30,747 nt of DNA from JAAYZM01 sp964510785 (lineage in GTDB: Bacteria > Actinomycetota > Actinomycetes > Actinomycetales > Cellulomonadaceae): the NCBI GenBank assembly GCA_964510785.1, contig CAZECM010000038.1:1-30747 (forward strand), in the 5' to 3' direction. Under the pieces are notes generated by a model that saw only the letters and a program-made list of their open reading frames with translations, was not told the origin of the DNA and did no database searches. The translations under genes were made by a program, and so were the position numbers. Within the stretch, counting starts at the first letter, position 1, and every line of letters starts with the position of its first letter. Positions 1-10,480 of the stretch are shown in pieces.

Positions 1-1
1 C

Positions 2-256
2 GTCGAGACCCTCGGCTCGCTCGAGAACGCCCTGCTCGAGTTCCCGGGCTGCGCCGTCGTCGTCTCCCACGACCGGTGGTTCCTCGACCGGGTCACCACC
101 CACATCCTCGCGTGGGAGGGCACGGACGAGGAGCCGGGCAACTGGTATTGGTTCGAGGGCAACTTCGAGTCCTACGAGGCCAACAAGGTCGAGCGCCTCG
201 GGGCCGACGCCGCCCGCCCGCACCGCATCACCTACCGCAAGCTCACGCGGGACTGA
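2..256 (+). CDS. ettA: Energy-dependent translational throttle protein EttA, 3' end only
   Basis: This is the C-terminal ~84 residues of an ABC-F ATPase; the start lies left of the window. Visible are the H-loop segment VVVSHDRWFLDRV of the second nucleotide-binding domain and the following EttA-typical tail with GNWYWFEGNFESYEANK and the end HRITYRKLTRD. ABC-F proteins of this type bind the ribosomal E site and regulate entry into elongation according to ATP/ADP; they have no membrane domain. The TGA stop at 254-256 is only 3 nt before the GTG of the next gene, so the two are probably co-transcribed. The tail matches EttA better than other ABC-F members (Uup, antibiotic-resistance types), but the diagnostic arm region is outside the window. 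Confidence 0.9.
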   Translation, partial: VETLGSLENALLEFPGCAVVVSHDRWFLDRVTTHILAWEGTDEEPGNWYWFEGNFESYEANKVERLGADAARPHRITYRKLTRD

Positions 257-259
257 GCC

Positions 260-766
260 GTGGCGCGTCTCGCCATCCCCGTCGCCGTGCGGTGGGCCGA
301 CCTCGACGCGTACGGGCACGTCAACAACGTCGCGATCCTGCGCCTGCTCGAGGAGGCGCGGGTCGCGGCGTTCTGGCACCCCGGTGACGGGGAGCCGGAG
401 TACCCGACGGCCGTGCTGCACGCGGGACCCGGCTCGGCGACCACCACCGTGGTGGCCAAGCACGAGGTCGAGTACCTCGCGCCGTTCGGGCACCTGCGCG
501 ACGGTGTGGTGGTCGAGCTGTGGATCGGGTACCTCGGCGGCGCGAGCATCGAGATCTGCTACGAGGTCTTCGGCACGGCGAACGACTCCACGGCGCAGGA
601 GGGGGCCGACGACGGCGCCCGCCGAGCCGGTCCGTTCGTCCGCGCGACGTCGACCCTCGTGATGCTCGACGCGCGCACGAACGCACCGCGCCGCCTGGGC
701 GATGCCGAGCGTGCCGCCTGGGAACCGTTCCTCGAGGCACCGGTCCCGCACCGCCGCAGGACCTGA
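260..766 (+). CDS. Acyl-CoA thioesterase, 4-hydroxybenzoyl-CoA thioesterase (hotdog) family
   Basis: A 168-residue single-hotdog protein. The motif VRWADLDAYGHVNN near residue 10 is the hallmark of the 4HBT/YbgC group, in which the Asp and the following GHVNN helix form the thioester-hydrolysing site. No signal peptide or membrane segment is visible, so it should be cytoplasmic, acting on an acyl-CoA whose chain cannot be deduced. The GTG start at 260 follows the ettA stop by 3 nt and fits the family's N-terminus (a short lead into the first strand). It faces another, unrelated-fold-arrangement acyl-CoA thioesterase (tesB, minus strand) tail to tail. Confidence 0.9.
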   Translation: MARLAIPVAVRWADLDAYGHVNNVAILRLLEEARVAAFWHPGDGEPEYPTAVLHAGPGSATTTVVAKHEVEYLAPFGHLRDGVVVELWIGYLGGASIEICYEVFGTANDSTAQEGADDGARRAGPFVRATSTLVMLDARTNAPRRLGDAERAAWEPFLEAPVPHRRRT

Positions 767-802
767 CCCTCCCGTCACGCCGATCGACTGCGCGCGGGTC
801 AG
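763..802. terminator. Possible bidirectional terminator hairpin between convergent thioesterase genes
   Basis: CTGACCC at 763-769 is the exact inverse of GGGTCAG at 796-802, with a 26-nt loop. Both stop codons (764-766 on plus, 799-801 on minus) lie inside the arms. There is no T-tract and the loop is long, so the call is weak. Confidence 0.3.
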
Positions 803-1701
803 TCCTGCGGGACCCGCACCATGCCCTCCTGGGCCATGGAGGCCACGAGTGTGCCGTCGGCCGCGTGGACCCGCACGGCGCCGAGACCACGGCCGCCCTG
901 GGCGCTCGGCGCGTGCTGCACGTAGAGCAGCCACTCGTCGACGGCCACGTCGCGGTGCCACCACATGGCGTGGTCGAGGCTCGCGAGAGACAGGCCCTTG
1001 CTGCGCCACGACAGCCCGCCGCGGCGCAGGACGGGCTCGAGCATGATCATGTCGCACGCGTACGCGAGCAGCGCGCGGTGCAGGAGCTGGTCCGCCTCGA
1101 CGGGTCGACGGGCGCGCATCCAGACGAGCTGCTTGCCCTCCGCGCGCTCGGCGGGCGTGAGGTAGAGCGAGCCGCCCACGTGGCGCAGGTCGAACGCCGA
1201 CTGCGACGTCCAGAACTTCGCGACGGGATGGTCCACGACGCTCAGCTCGTCGTGGGCCGAGGTGACGTCGTCGGGGTGCGGGACGTCGGGCATCTCGTCG
1301 GAGAACTCGATACCGGGCTGGTCCTCCTGGAACGAGGCGATCATCGAGAGGATCGGCTGGCCACCCTGGATGGCGTGCGTGCGCCGCGCCGAGAAGGAGC
1401 GCCCGTCGCGCAGCCGCTCGACCTGGAACGTGATGGGCTCGTCGAGGGCGCCCGCCCGCAGGAAGTAGCCGTGCATCGAGTGGGGGAGCCGGCCGTCGGT
1501 CAGGGTGCGCCCCGCGGCGAGGAGCGACTGGGCGAGCACCTGGCCGCCGTACACCCGCCCGTTCAGCTGGGGCAGCGAGTGGCCCGTGAACGTGTCCGGG
1601 TCGTCCTGGCGCAGGTCGAGCGCGTCGAGCAGGGCGCCGACGGGGTCCGACGGCGGAGCCCCCGCTCCGGGTGCGTCCTGCCCCTCGGGGCCGGCGCTCA
1701 C
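799..1701 (-). CDS. tesB: Acyl-CoA thioesterase II (double hotdog)
   Basis: A 300-residue TesB-type thioesterase. The N-terminal hotdog has NGRVYGGQVLAQSLLAAG and HSMHGYFLRAG, followed by RDGRSFSARRTHAIQ; the C-terminal hotdog has SLDHAMWWHR (catalytic Asp region) and ends with ASMAQEGMVRV (catalytic Gln region), as in E. coli TesB. It hydrolyses medium- and long-chain acyl-CoA to free acid and CoA in the cytoplasm. The open frame extends upstream to 1824, but that part overlaps the globin gene and looks random; the GTG at 1701 overlaps the globin TGA in a GTGA junction (1698-1701), giving translational coupling and the expected family length. Cotranscribed downstream of glbO. Confidence 0.92.
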   Translation of the reverse strand: MSAGPEGQDAPGAGAPPSDPVGALLDALDLRQDDPDTFTGHSLPQLNGRVYGGQVLAQSLLAAGRTLTDGRLPHSMHGYFLRAGALDEPITFQVERLRDGRSFSARRTHAIQGGQPILSMIASFQEDQPGIEFSDEMPDVPHPDDVTSAHDELSVVDHPVAKFWTSQSAFDLRHVGGSLYLTPAERAEGKQLVWMRARRPVEADQLLHRALLAYACDMIMLEPVLRRGGLSWRSKGLSLASLDHAMWWHRDVAVDEWLLYVQHAPSAQGGRGLGAVRVHAADGTLVASMAQEGMVRVPQD

Positions 1702-2093
1702 GGCGTGTCCTCGAAAGTGTTGATGAGCGAGTGGGCGGCACGCTCGAGGTAGTCCCACAGCTGGGCCTCGTGGAGCGGTGCGAGTCCCGCCTCGGACACG
1801 GCCACCCGCATGTGCCGCAACCACCGGTCGCGCGCGTCGGGGTTGACGTGGAACGGCGCGTGACGCATGCGCAGCCGAGGGTGGCCGCGCTGCTCGGAGT
1901 ACGTCGTGGGCCCGCCCCAGTACTGCTCGAGGAACATCGTGAGGCGTTCGGTGGCGGGGCCGAGGTCTTCCTCGGGGTACATCGGCCGCAGGACCTCGTC
2001 GTCGGCCACCCCGACGTAGAAGCGCGCGACGATCTTGGCGAAGGTCTCCCGGCCGCCGACGGCGTCGTAGAACGTGTCAGTCACACGGGCCAT
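1698..2093 (-). CDS. glbO: Group II truncated haemoglobin (trHbO)
   Basis: About 131 residues, the usual size for a 2-over-2 globin. Haem-site residues line up with mycobacterial GlbO: Tyr26 (B10) in RFYVGV, Tyr39 (CD1) in MYPEEDL, proximal His78 (F8) in HPRLRMRHAPF, and Trp91 (G8) in RDRWLRHM. The MFLEQYWGGPTTYSEQRGHP block is nearly invariant in this group. Likely roles are O2/NO/peroxide chemistry. The start shown is the ATG at 2093, which has no Shine-Dalgarno; the GTG at 2084 (residue 4, giving MTDTFYDAVGG) matches the mycobacterial N-terminus better and has a -10-like GAGAAT 7 nt upstream, so it is a serious rival. Upstream on the same strand lies ptsI (40-nt gap); downstream tesB is coupled. 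Confidence 0.93.
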   Translation of the reverse strand: MARVTDTFYDAVGGRETFAKIVARFYVGVADDEVLRPMYPEEDLGPATERLTMFLEQYWGGPTTYSEQRGHPRLRMRHAPFHVNPDARDRWLRHMRVAVSEAGLAPLHEAQLWDYLERAAHSLINTFEDTP

Positions 2094-2133
2094 TCTCGCA
2101 CCGCCTTGGCGGGTACCTCGGCGCCGGAGCCGC

Positions 2134-3807
2134 TCAGTGGCCGAGCTCGCGGAGCACGACGGCGCGCGCGTCGGCGGCCGTCGGGGCGTCGAGCGCGAGC
2201 CGGGCCAAGCGCGTGGCCTCGGCGCGGGTGACGGCGGCGAGGAACTCCGCGACGTCGGGCAGCGCCGCGGGGGTCATCGACAGCGAGCTCACGCCAAGAC
2301 CCACGAGGACGACGGCGAGCGCCGGGTCGGCCGCCGCCTCGCCGCACACCCCCACGGGACGCCCTTGCAGCTCTCCACCACGGCACGTGGCCGCGACGAG
2401 GTGCAGGACGGCGGGCTGCCACGGGTCGGCGAGCTCGGCGAGAGAGCTGAGCTGGCGGTCGGCAGCCATCGCGTACTGCGTCAGGTCGTTCGTGCCGATC
2501 GAGGCGAAGGACGCGTGGGCGAGGATCTGCCCGGCGAGCAGCGCGGCGCTCGGCACCTCGATCATGACGCCCGCGGTCGTGAGCCGGTGGCGGGCGGCCG
2601 CGGCGACGAAGTCTGCCGCCTCGTCGACCGTCGCGACCATCGGCGCCATGACCCACGCCTCGGCGTGCTCGGCGCCCGCGGCGAGCGCGATGGCCTCGAG
2701 CTGGGTCTCGAGCACGTCGGCGTGCATGACCGCGGTGCGCAGGCCGCGCACGCCGAGCGCGGGGTTCGCCTCGGCGGCATCCGTGAGGAACGGCAGCGGC
2801 TTGTCCGCGCCGGCGTCGAGGGTGCGCACGACCACGCGCCGCCCGGGGAAGTGGCGCAGGACGCCGCGGTAGGCCTCGACCTGCTCGTCGAGCGACGGCG
2901 GCTCGGTGCGGTCGAGGAAGCAGAACTCGGTGCGGAACAGCCCGATGCCCTCGGCCCCGGCCTCGGCAGCCGCAGCGGCGTCGCGCGGGTCGCCCACGTT
3001 GGCCAGCAGCGCGACCCGGTGGTCGTCCGCGGTGCGGCCCACGCCGTCGAAGTGCCGGGGGCGGCTCGCGCTCGCGATGGCCTCGGCGATCTCGTCCACC
3101 CCGGGATGGAGCCGGACGGTGCCGAGGGTGCCGTCCACGAGCACGACGTCGTCGTCGGACACCGCGTCGAGCAGGCCGCGCGTCGCGACCACGGCGGGGA
3201 TGCCGTGCGCCCGCGCGAGGATCGCCGTGTGGGCGGTTGGCCCGCCGGCCTGCGTCACGAGGGCGACCACCTGGGTGGGGTCGAGGCGCGCGGTGATCGC
3301 CGGGGGGACGTCGTCGGCCACGAGCACGAACGGCTCGGCGCGCAGCGGAACCCCGGGGGCGGGGCGGCCCGTGAGCGCGGCCACGAGGCGGTCGCGCACG
3401 TCGGCGACGTCGGTGGTGCGTTCGGCGAGGTAGCCCCCGAGCGCCTCGAACTGTGCGCTGACCTGCGCGGCGGCCTCCCAGACGGCACGCTCGGGCACGA
3501 GGAGCTCGGTGCGCACCCGCTCGGCCGCGTCCGTCAGCAGCGAGGGATCGCCCGCCATCGCGACCGTGGCACCGAGGACGTCGCGGGCCTCGCCCTGGGC
3601 CAGCTCCGCGGCGGCGGTGAGCTCGGCCTGCACGACGGCGGACGCCTCGCCGATGCGCGCCACGGCCGCCTCGACGTCCGTCCCCGGGGCGAGCCGCACA
3701 CCCGCGGGGGGCTCCGAGACGGGGGCCGGGAGGCGGACCACCGGGCCGGCGGCGCGGCCGGGGCTCACGGGGATGCCGTGCAGTGCGCGGCCGTTCCCGT
3801 GTGCCAT
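2134..3807 (-). CDS. ptsI: Phosphoenolpyruvate-protein phosphotransferase (PTS enzyme I)
   Basis: A 557-residue cytoplasmic enzyme I, which takes phosphate from PEP and passes it to HPr. The phospho-histidine signature GGPTAHTAILARAHGIPAVV lies near residue 190; the PEP-binding TIM barrel shows LFRTEFCFLDR, ASIGTNDLTQY and PVGVCGEAAADP in order. The frame is open to 3870, but ATG 3807 is preceded by GAAGGGAC at good spacing and gives the family N-terminus (ALHGIPVSPGRAAGPV). It is divergent from the EIIB-EIIA genes, which supports a shared sugar-PTS function. Neither HPr nor an EIIC permease is in the window, so the phosphorelay is completed elsewhere. Confidence 0.95.
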   Translation of the reverse strand: MAHGNGRALHGIPVSPGRAAGPVVRLPAPVSEPPAGVRLAPGTDVEAAVARIGEASAVVQAELTAAAELAQGEARDVLGATVAMAGDPSLLTDAAERVRTELLVPERAVWEAAAQVSAQFEALGGYLAERTTDVADVRDRLVAALTGRPAPGVPLRAEPFVLVADDVPPAITARLDPTQVVALVTQAGGPTAHTAILARAHGIPAVVATRGLLDAVSDDDVVLVDGTLGTVRLHPGVDEIAEAIASASRPRHFDGVGRTADDHRVALLANVGDPRDAAAAAEAGAEGIGLFRTEFCFLDRTEPPSLDEQVEAYRGVLRHFPGRRVVVRTLDAGADKPLPFLTDAAEANPALGVRGLRTAVMHADVLETQLEAIALAAGAEHAEAWVMAPMVATVDEAADFVAAAARHRLTTAGVMIEVPSAALLAGQILAHASFASIGTNDLTQYAMAADRQLSSLAELADPWQPAVLHLVAATCRGGELQGRPVGVCGEAAADPALAVVLVGLGVSSLSMTPAALPDVAEFLAAVTRAEATRLARLALDAPTAADARAVVLRELGH

Positions 3808-3865
3808 GGGTGTCCCTTCGCGGTGCAGCTCGTGCGGCGCGGCGTACGCGCGCCAACCTGACCAG

Positions 3866-3871
3866 AGCATA
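3866..3871 (-). promoter_or_regulatory. Candidate -10 box of ptsI
   Basis: TATGCT on the minus strand, about 60 nt before the ptsI start. No convincing -35 is visible. It is back-to-back with the candidate -10 of the EIIB gene, 26 bp away. Confidence 0.45.
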
Positions 3872-3897
3872 GGTGCCCGCTGCGAGCGGGCGCGGAC

Positions 3898-3903
3898 TAC
3901 GCT
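3898..3903 (+). promoter_or_regulatory. Candidate -10 box of the EIIB-EIIA operon
   Basis: TACGCT, about 50 nt upstream of the EIIB ATG. It is consistent with the actinobacterial TANNNT -10; the -35 is not clear. The divergent arrangement with the ptsI promoter would let one regulator control both. Confidence 0.45.
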
Positions 3904-3954
3904 GGAGGAGGTAGACGGCCGGGGGCGGGCCGTTCGGACGAGGTGGAGTGTGTG

Positions 3955-4185
3955 ATGAGCAAGGCTGAGCAGATTCTCGCGGCGCTCGGTGGGGACGCGA
4001 ACGTGGTCGACCTCGAGCCGTGCATCACGCGGCTACGGGTCGAGGTGAGCGACCCGGCACTCGTCAACGAGGAGGGTCTGCGCGCCACCGGGGCGTTCGG
4101 GGTGGTGCGGTCGGGCCGCGTGGTGCAGGTCATCGTGGGCCCGGAGGCCGATGACCTCGCCGCCCAGATGCACGCGCTGCGCTGA
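3955..4185 (+). CDS. PTS glucose-family EIIB component, stand-alone
   Basis: A 76-residue single EIIB domain of the glucose/N-acetylglucosamine family. Cys23 in LEPCITRLRVEV is the phosphorylated cysteine; NEEGLRATGAFGVV and QVIVGPEAD complete the domain. It passes phosphate from EIIA to the sugar held by a membrane EIIC. ATG 3955 has GGTGGAG 6 nt upstream; a GTG at 3943 in the same frame lacks a ribosome site. Normally EIIB is fused to EIIC (PtsG, NagE); here it is separate and no EIIC is nearby. EIIA follows after 3 nt. Confidence 0.93.
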   Translation: MSKAEQILAALGGDANVVDLEPCITRLRVEVSDPALVNEEGLRATGAFGVVRSGRVVQVIVGPEADDLAAQMHALR

Positions 4186-4188
4186 CCA

Positions 4189-4653
4189 GTGGCGCTCGTC
4201 CACGCGCCCGTGCCCGGCACGGTGGTGGCGCTCGACGACGTCCCCGACGAGGTCTTCGCGACCCGGATGCTCGGGCCGGGCCTCGCCGTGCTGCCCGACG
4301 ACGCGGTCGAGCTCGACGCGGTGGCGCCCGTGGCCGGGACGCTGGGCTCGCTCTACCCGCACGCCGCCGTGGTGCTCGTGGCGGGACGCCGGGACCGGCC
4401 GGTGCTCGTCCACCTGGGCCTCGACACCGTGGAGCTCAAGGGCGAGGGGTTCACGTTGCGCAGCGAGCTCGGGAAGCAGGTGCTCCTCGGGGACGCGATC
4501 GTGACGTGGTCGCCCGTGCAGGTGCTCGCGAGCGGTCGCAGCCCCGTGTGCCCCGTCCTCGCGCTGGGGGTGTCCGAGGAGGTCGTCAGCCTGCTGGCCG
4601 AGCCGGGTTCGCGAGTCGCCGTGGGGGACCCGCTCTTCGACTGGCTCGACTGA
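4189..4653 (+). CDS. PTS glucose-family EIIA component (Crr-like)
   Basis: A 154-residue EIIA-Glc fold protein. The two active-site histidines are seen as His58 in SLYPHAAVVL and His75 in PVLVHLGLDTVELKGEGF; the latter block is the EIIA-Glc signature, with His75 the phosphorylated residue. It accepts phosphate from HPr and hands it to EIIB; in other bacteria the same protein also regulates non-PTS uptake. The GTG start is 3 nt after the EIIB stop, so the two are translated together. It is slightly shorter at the N-terminus than E. coli Crr, as is common for a domain that is otherwise fused. Confidence 0.92.
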   Translation: MALVHAPVPGTVVALDDVPDEVFATRMLGPGLAVLPDDAVELDAVAPVAGTLGSLYPHAAVVLVAGRRDRPVLVHLGLDTVELKGEGFTLRSELGKQVLLGDAIVTWSPVQVLASGRSPVCPVLALGVSEEVVSLLAEPGSRVAVGDPLFDWLD

Positions 4654-4665
4654 GGGTTCGTCGGG

Positions 4666-5622
4666 CTACGCGTGGCCCAGGCCGTCCTGGTCCACCCGGT
4701 TGACGGGCGGGCGCAGCAGCACGCGCTGGCCGGGCAGCACCATGGCGATCCCCTCGGCCGCGAACACGTCCTTGACCGCCCCGCGCAGCGCCCGGGCGAC
4801 CTCCCACTGCCGCGCGGGTGCCGTCTTGGCGAGGATCCGCAGCATCGCGGACTCCGCCGTGAGGTCCTCGATGCCGCTCACGACCGCGGGTCCGAGGATG
4901 ACCGGCCCGAGGTCGGGATCCTCCGCGACCCGCGACGCCGCCATGCGCAGCGCGTCCTGGACGTGGGCGATGTTCTCGTCGGGGTCCACGCGCACCTCGA
5001 CGATCGCGCGCGACCAACCCTGCGTGAGGTTGCCGACCCGCATGAGCTCACCGTTGCGCATGTACCAGAGGGTGCCGTTGAAGTCCCTGACCTGGGTGAC
5101 GCGCAGGCCCACCTCCTCGACCGTGCCGGACACGTCGCCGAGGTCGATCACGTCGCCGATGCCGTACTGGTCCTCGATGAGGATCGCGACGCCCGAGAGG
5201 TAGTCCTTCACGAGGGTCTGGGCACCGAAGCCGAGCGCGACGCCGACGACGCCCGCCGAGGCGATGAGCGGTGCGAGGTTGACGTCCAGGATGGTCAGGA
5301 TCACCGTGATGATGACGAGGGCGACCACGAGCGTGGCCCCCGAGCGGAGCACGGAGGCGAGCGTGTTGGCGCGCAGCGAGCGGCGCGCGGAGACGAGCGG
5401 GTCGGTGGTGGGCGGCGAGTACTTGCCGCCCCGCGCGATGAGCCGCTTCGCGCGCTGGCGCAGCACCGTGCGGCCGCGGTCGATCCGCCGCACGGTGCGC
5501 GTGATCGTCGCCCGAATGAGCCAGAGCACGAGCGAGCCGATCACGAGCACGAGCAGGATCCGTAGCGGGGTCTCGAGCCGCTCGAGCCCCTCGGGGAGGT
5601 CGTCGATCCAGAACGCAGGCAT
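4666..5622 (-). CDS. Mechanosensitive ion channel, MscS family
   Basis: A 318-residue small-conductance channel. A first membrane helix (LRILLVLVIGSLVLWLI) lies near residue 20; a second at about 100-125 (ATLVVALVIITVILTILDV) leads into the pore-helix region with VGVALGFGAQTLVKDYLSG, the MscS hallmark. A beta-domain (GIGDVIDLGDVSGTVEEVGL, then VRDFNGTLWYMRNGEL) and an alpha/beta C-terminal vestibule follow. It opens under membrane tension to release solutes on osmotic downshock. The frame stays open far upstream, but ATG 5622 starts a normal MscS N-terminus and has TACTGT exactly 6 nt upstream with no Shine-Dalgarno, which suggests a leaderless message. Divergent from malQ, convergent with EIIA (12-nt gap). 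Confidence 0.93.
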   Translation of the reverse strand: MPAFWIDDLPEGLERLETPLRILLVLVIGSLVLWLIRATITRTVRRIDRGRTVLRQRAKRLIARGGKYSPPTTDPLVSARRSLRANTLASVLRSGATLVVALVIITVILTILDVNLAPLIASAGVVGVALGFGAQTLVKDYLSGVAILIEDQYGIGDVIDLGDVSGTVEEVGLRVTQVRDFNGTLWYMRNGELMRVGNLTQGWSRAIVEVRVDPDENIAHVQDALRMAASRVAEDPDLGPVILGPAVVSGIEDLTAESAMLRILAKTAPARQWEVARALRGAVKDVFAAEGIAMVLPGQRVLLRPPVNRVDQDGLGHA

Positions 5623-5628
5623 GGATGC

Positions 5629-5634
5629 ACAGTA
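5629..5634 (-). promoter_or_regulatory. Candidate leaderless -10 box of the MscS gene
   Basis: TACTGT on the minus strand, exactly 6 nt before ATG 5622, so the start codon would be at or next to +1. It is one of eight such arrangements in this window. Confidence 0.5.
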
Positions 5635-5685
5635 GTCGGCGCAGGCGCGCCGCGACGTCCCACGGTTCGAGGCGCCCACCTCTGG

Positions 5686-5691
5686 CAGGAT
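5686..5691 (+). promoter_or_regulatory. Candidate leaderless -10 box of malQ
   Basis: CAGGAT exactly 6 nt before the malQ GTG at 5698. The AGGA inside it could also act as a weak Shine-Dalgarno, so leaderless translation is not certain. Confidence 0.4.
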
Positions 5692-5697
5692 CGGACG

Positions 5698-7824
5698 GTG
5701 GCTATCGACTGGAGAGAGCCGAGCGAGCGGCTCGACGCGCTCGCGCACGCCTACGGCATCGTGCCCTCGCGCACGGGCTACGGCGGCGGGACGCACCCGA
5801 CCGACGAGCGGACCGTGATCGCGGCCCTCGCGGCCTTCGGCATCGACGCCTCGAGCCCGGAGAAGGTCGAGGTCGCCCTCGCGCACCGCGAGCTCGACCA
5901 GTGGCGCCGCGTCCTGCCCCCCACGCTCGTGCTGCGGCACGGCCACGGGCGCACCGTCCCGGTCCACGTGGCCCACGGCGACCCGGTCGAGCTCACGCTG
6001 CACCTCGACCCCGAGGCGGGCGGTGGCACCCGGCGACCCCGCCAGGTGGACCACTACACCGAGCCGCGGGACGTCGACGGGCGCCTCACCGGCCGGGCCG
6101 TGTTCGAGCTGCCCGACGACCTGCCCCTGGGTTGGCACGAGCTCGAGGCGGTGGGGCCGACGGCGAGGGCCCGGGGGACCGTCGTCGTCGTCCCCTCGAG
6201 GCTCGACCTCCCGGACTTCCTCAGCGGTGACCGTTCGTGCTGGGGCTTCATGGCGCAGCTCTACTCGGTCCGCTCACGCGCCTCGTGGGGTGTGGGCGAC
6301 TTCGCTGACCTCGCCGAGCTCGGCTGGCTCGCCGGGCGGCACGGCGCCGACTTCCTGCTCATCAACCCGCTGCACGCGGCCGAGCCCGTCGCGCCCCTGA
6401 CACCCTCGCCCTACCTGCCCACGACGCGCCGCTTCGTCAACCCGCTCTACGTCCGCGTCGAGGAGATCACCGAGACCGCGTACCTCTCCGCGGCGGACCG
6501 TTCGCTCGTCGAGTGGGCCGGTGAGCCGGCCAAGGCGCTCAACGAGGAGTCCGGCCCCATCGACCGTGACACCGCGTGGACGGCGAAGAAGTCCGCGCTC
6601 GAGACCGTGTTCGCCGCGGGTCGCTCGGCGGGCCGCCAGGCACACTTCGACGCCTTCCGGGCCGAGCAGGGCCAGGGCCTCGAGGACTTCGCCCTGTGGT
6701 GCGCGCTCGAGGAGCACTTCGAGGGCCACCCGTGGCCCGTGGAGGCGCGGCTCGGCTCGCCCGAGGTCGAGGAGCTGCGCCGTGACCTCGCAGGGCGGGT
6801 CGACTTCTACTGCTGGTTGCAGTGGGTGGCCGACGGCCAGCTCGGCGCCGCGCAGCGTGCGGCCCGCGAGGGTGGCATGCGGATCGGGATCATGCACGAC
6901 CTCGCCGTCGGCGTGCATCCCGAGGGGGCGGACACGTGGGCGCTCGGCGACACGCTCGCGGACAACATCGAGGTGGGCGCCCCGCCGGACGTCTACAACC
7001 AGCAGGGCCAGAACTGGTCACAGCCCCCGTGGCGGCCCGACGCCCTCGAGCGCGCCGGCTACCGGCCGTACCGCGACATGCTGCGCACCGTGCTGCGGCA
7101 CGCGGGCGCGCTGCGCGTCGACCACGTCATCGGGCTGTTCCGCCTGTGGTGGATCCCCGCCGGCTTCCCCGCGACCGAGGGTGTGTACGTCTACTACGAC
7201 CACGAGGCGCTCGTCGGCATCTTGTGCCTCGAGGCCCAGCGCGCGGGCGCCGTCGTCATCGGTGAGGACCTCGGCACCGTCGAGCCGTGGGTGCGGGACT
7301 ACCTCGCCGAGCGGGGCGTGCTCGGCACGTCGGTCCTGTGGTTCGAGAAGTCCGACGACGGCGGCCTCCTGCCGCCCGAGCACTACCGGCGCCTCGCCCT
7401 CGCGACCGTCACGACGCACGACCTGCCGCCGACGGCGGGCTACCTCGCCGAGGAGCACGTGGCGCTGCGCGAGAGCCTCGGGCTCCTCGCCGAGCCCGTG
7501 CACCTCGTGCGGGCCGAGGCGCGCCGCGAGCGGGACGCGTTGCTCGCGGTGCTGCGCGAACGAGGGCTGCTGGGCGCGGACCCTTCGGAACGTCAGGTGA
7601 TCGAGGCGATGCACCGTCTGGTCCGGCGTGGCCCGTCGGCACTCTTCGGCGTCGCGCTCGTCGATGCCGTGGGCGAGCGCCGGGCCCAGAACCAGCCCGG
7701 GACGGACACCGAGTACGCGAACTGGAAGGTTCCCCTCGGGGACGCCTCGGGCCGCACGGTGCTGCTCGACGAGCTCTTCACGCACCCCCGGTTGCGTTCG
7801 CTCCTCGCCGCGGTCCGGGGCTGA
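5698..7824 (+). CDS. malQ: 4-alpha-glucanotransferase (amylomaltase)
   Basis: A 708-residue GH77 enzyme that transfers alpha-1,4-glucan segments between maltodextrins in the cytoplasm. Residues 1-180 form the extra N-terminal beta-sandwich domain common in actinobacterial MalQ. The catalytic barrel begins with WGVGDFADLAELGWLAG; SPYLPTTRRFVNPLY is the substrate loop. The nucleophile Asp sits in LRVDHVIGLFRLWW (~residue 474), the acid/base Glu in VVIGEDLGTVEPWV (~522) and the transition-state Asp in VTTHDLPPTAGYL (~573). GTG 5698 is the only start that gives the family N-terminus (WREPSERLDALAHAYGI). It ends 7 nt from the convergent pepN stop. No mal or glycogen genes lie next to it. Confidence 0.96.
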   Translation: MAIDWREPSERLDALAHAYGIVPSRTGYGGGTHPTDERTVIAALAAFGIDASSPEKVEVALAHRELDQWRRVLPPTLVLRHGHGRTVPVHVAHGDPVELTLHLDPEAGGGTRRPRQVDHYTEPRDVDGRLTGRAVFELPDDLPLGWHELEAVGPTARARGTVVVVPSRLDLPDFLSGDRSCWGFMAQLYSVRSRASWGVGDFADLAELGWLAGRHGADFLLINPLHAAEPVAPLTPSPYLPTTRRFVNPLYVRVEEITETAYLSAADRSLVEWAGEPAKALNEESGPIDRDTAWTAKKSALETVFAAGRSAGRQAHFDAFRAEQGQGLEDFALWCALEEHFEGHPWPVEARLGSPEVEELRRDLAGRVDFYCWLQWVADGQLGAAQRAAREGGMRIGIMHDLAVGVHPEGADTWALGDTLADNIEVGAPPDVYNQQGQNWSQPPWRPDALERAGYRPYRDMLRTVLRHAGALRVDHVIGLFRLWWIPAGFPATEGVYVYYDHEALVGILCLEAQRAGAVVIGEDLGTVEPWVRDYLAERGVLGTSVLWFEKSDDGGLLPPEHYRRLALATVTTHDLPPTAGYLAEEHVALRESLGLLAEPVHLVRAEARRERDALLAVLRERGLLGADPSERQVIEAMHRLVRRGPSALFGVALVDAVGERRAQNQPGTDTEYANWKVPLGDASGRTVLLDELFTHPRLRSLLAAVRG

Positions 7825-7831
7825 CCGGGAC

Positions 7832-10407
<2,576 letters not shown>

Positions 10408-10480
10408 GGCGTCCTCCAGGTCGTGGGTGGCCGCCGTCGATCCTCCCACGCGAGGGACCGTGCTGCGTCGTCGATTTCTC

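Noticed and set aside
2074..3861. Open frames of about 590 residues on both strands over ptsI
   Set aside because: Only the 557-residue minus frame contains enzyme I motifs; the others are low-complexity Arg/Gly/Ala shadows.
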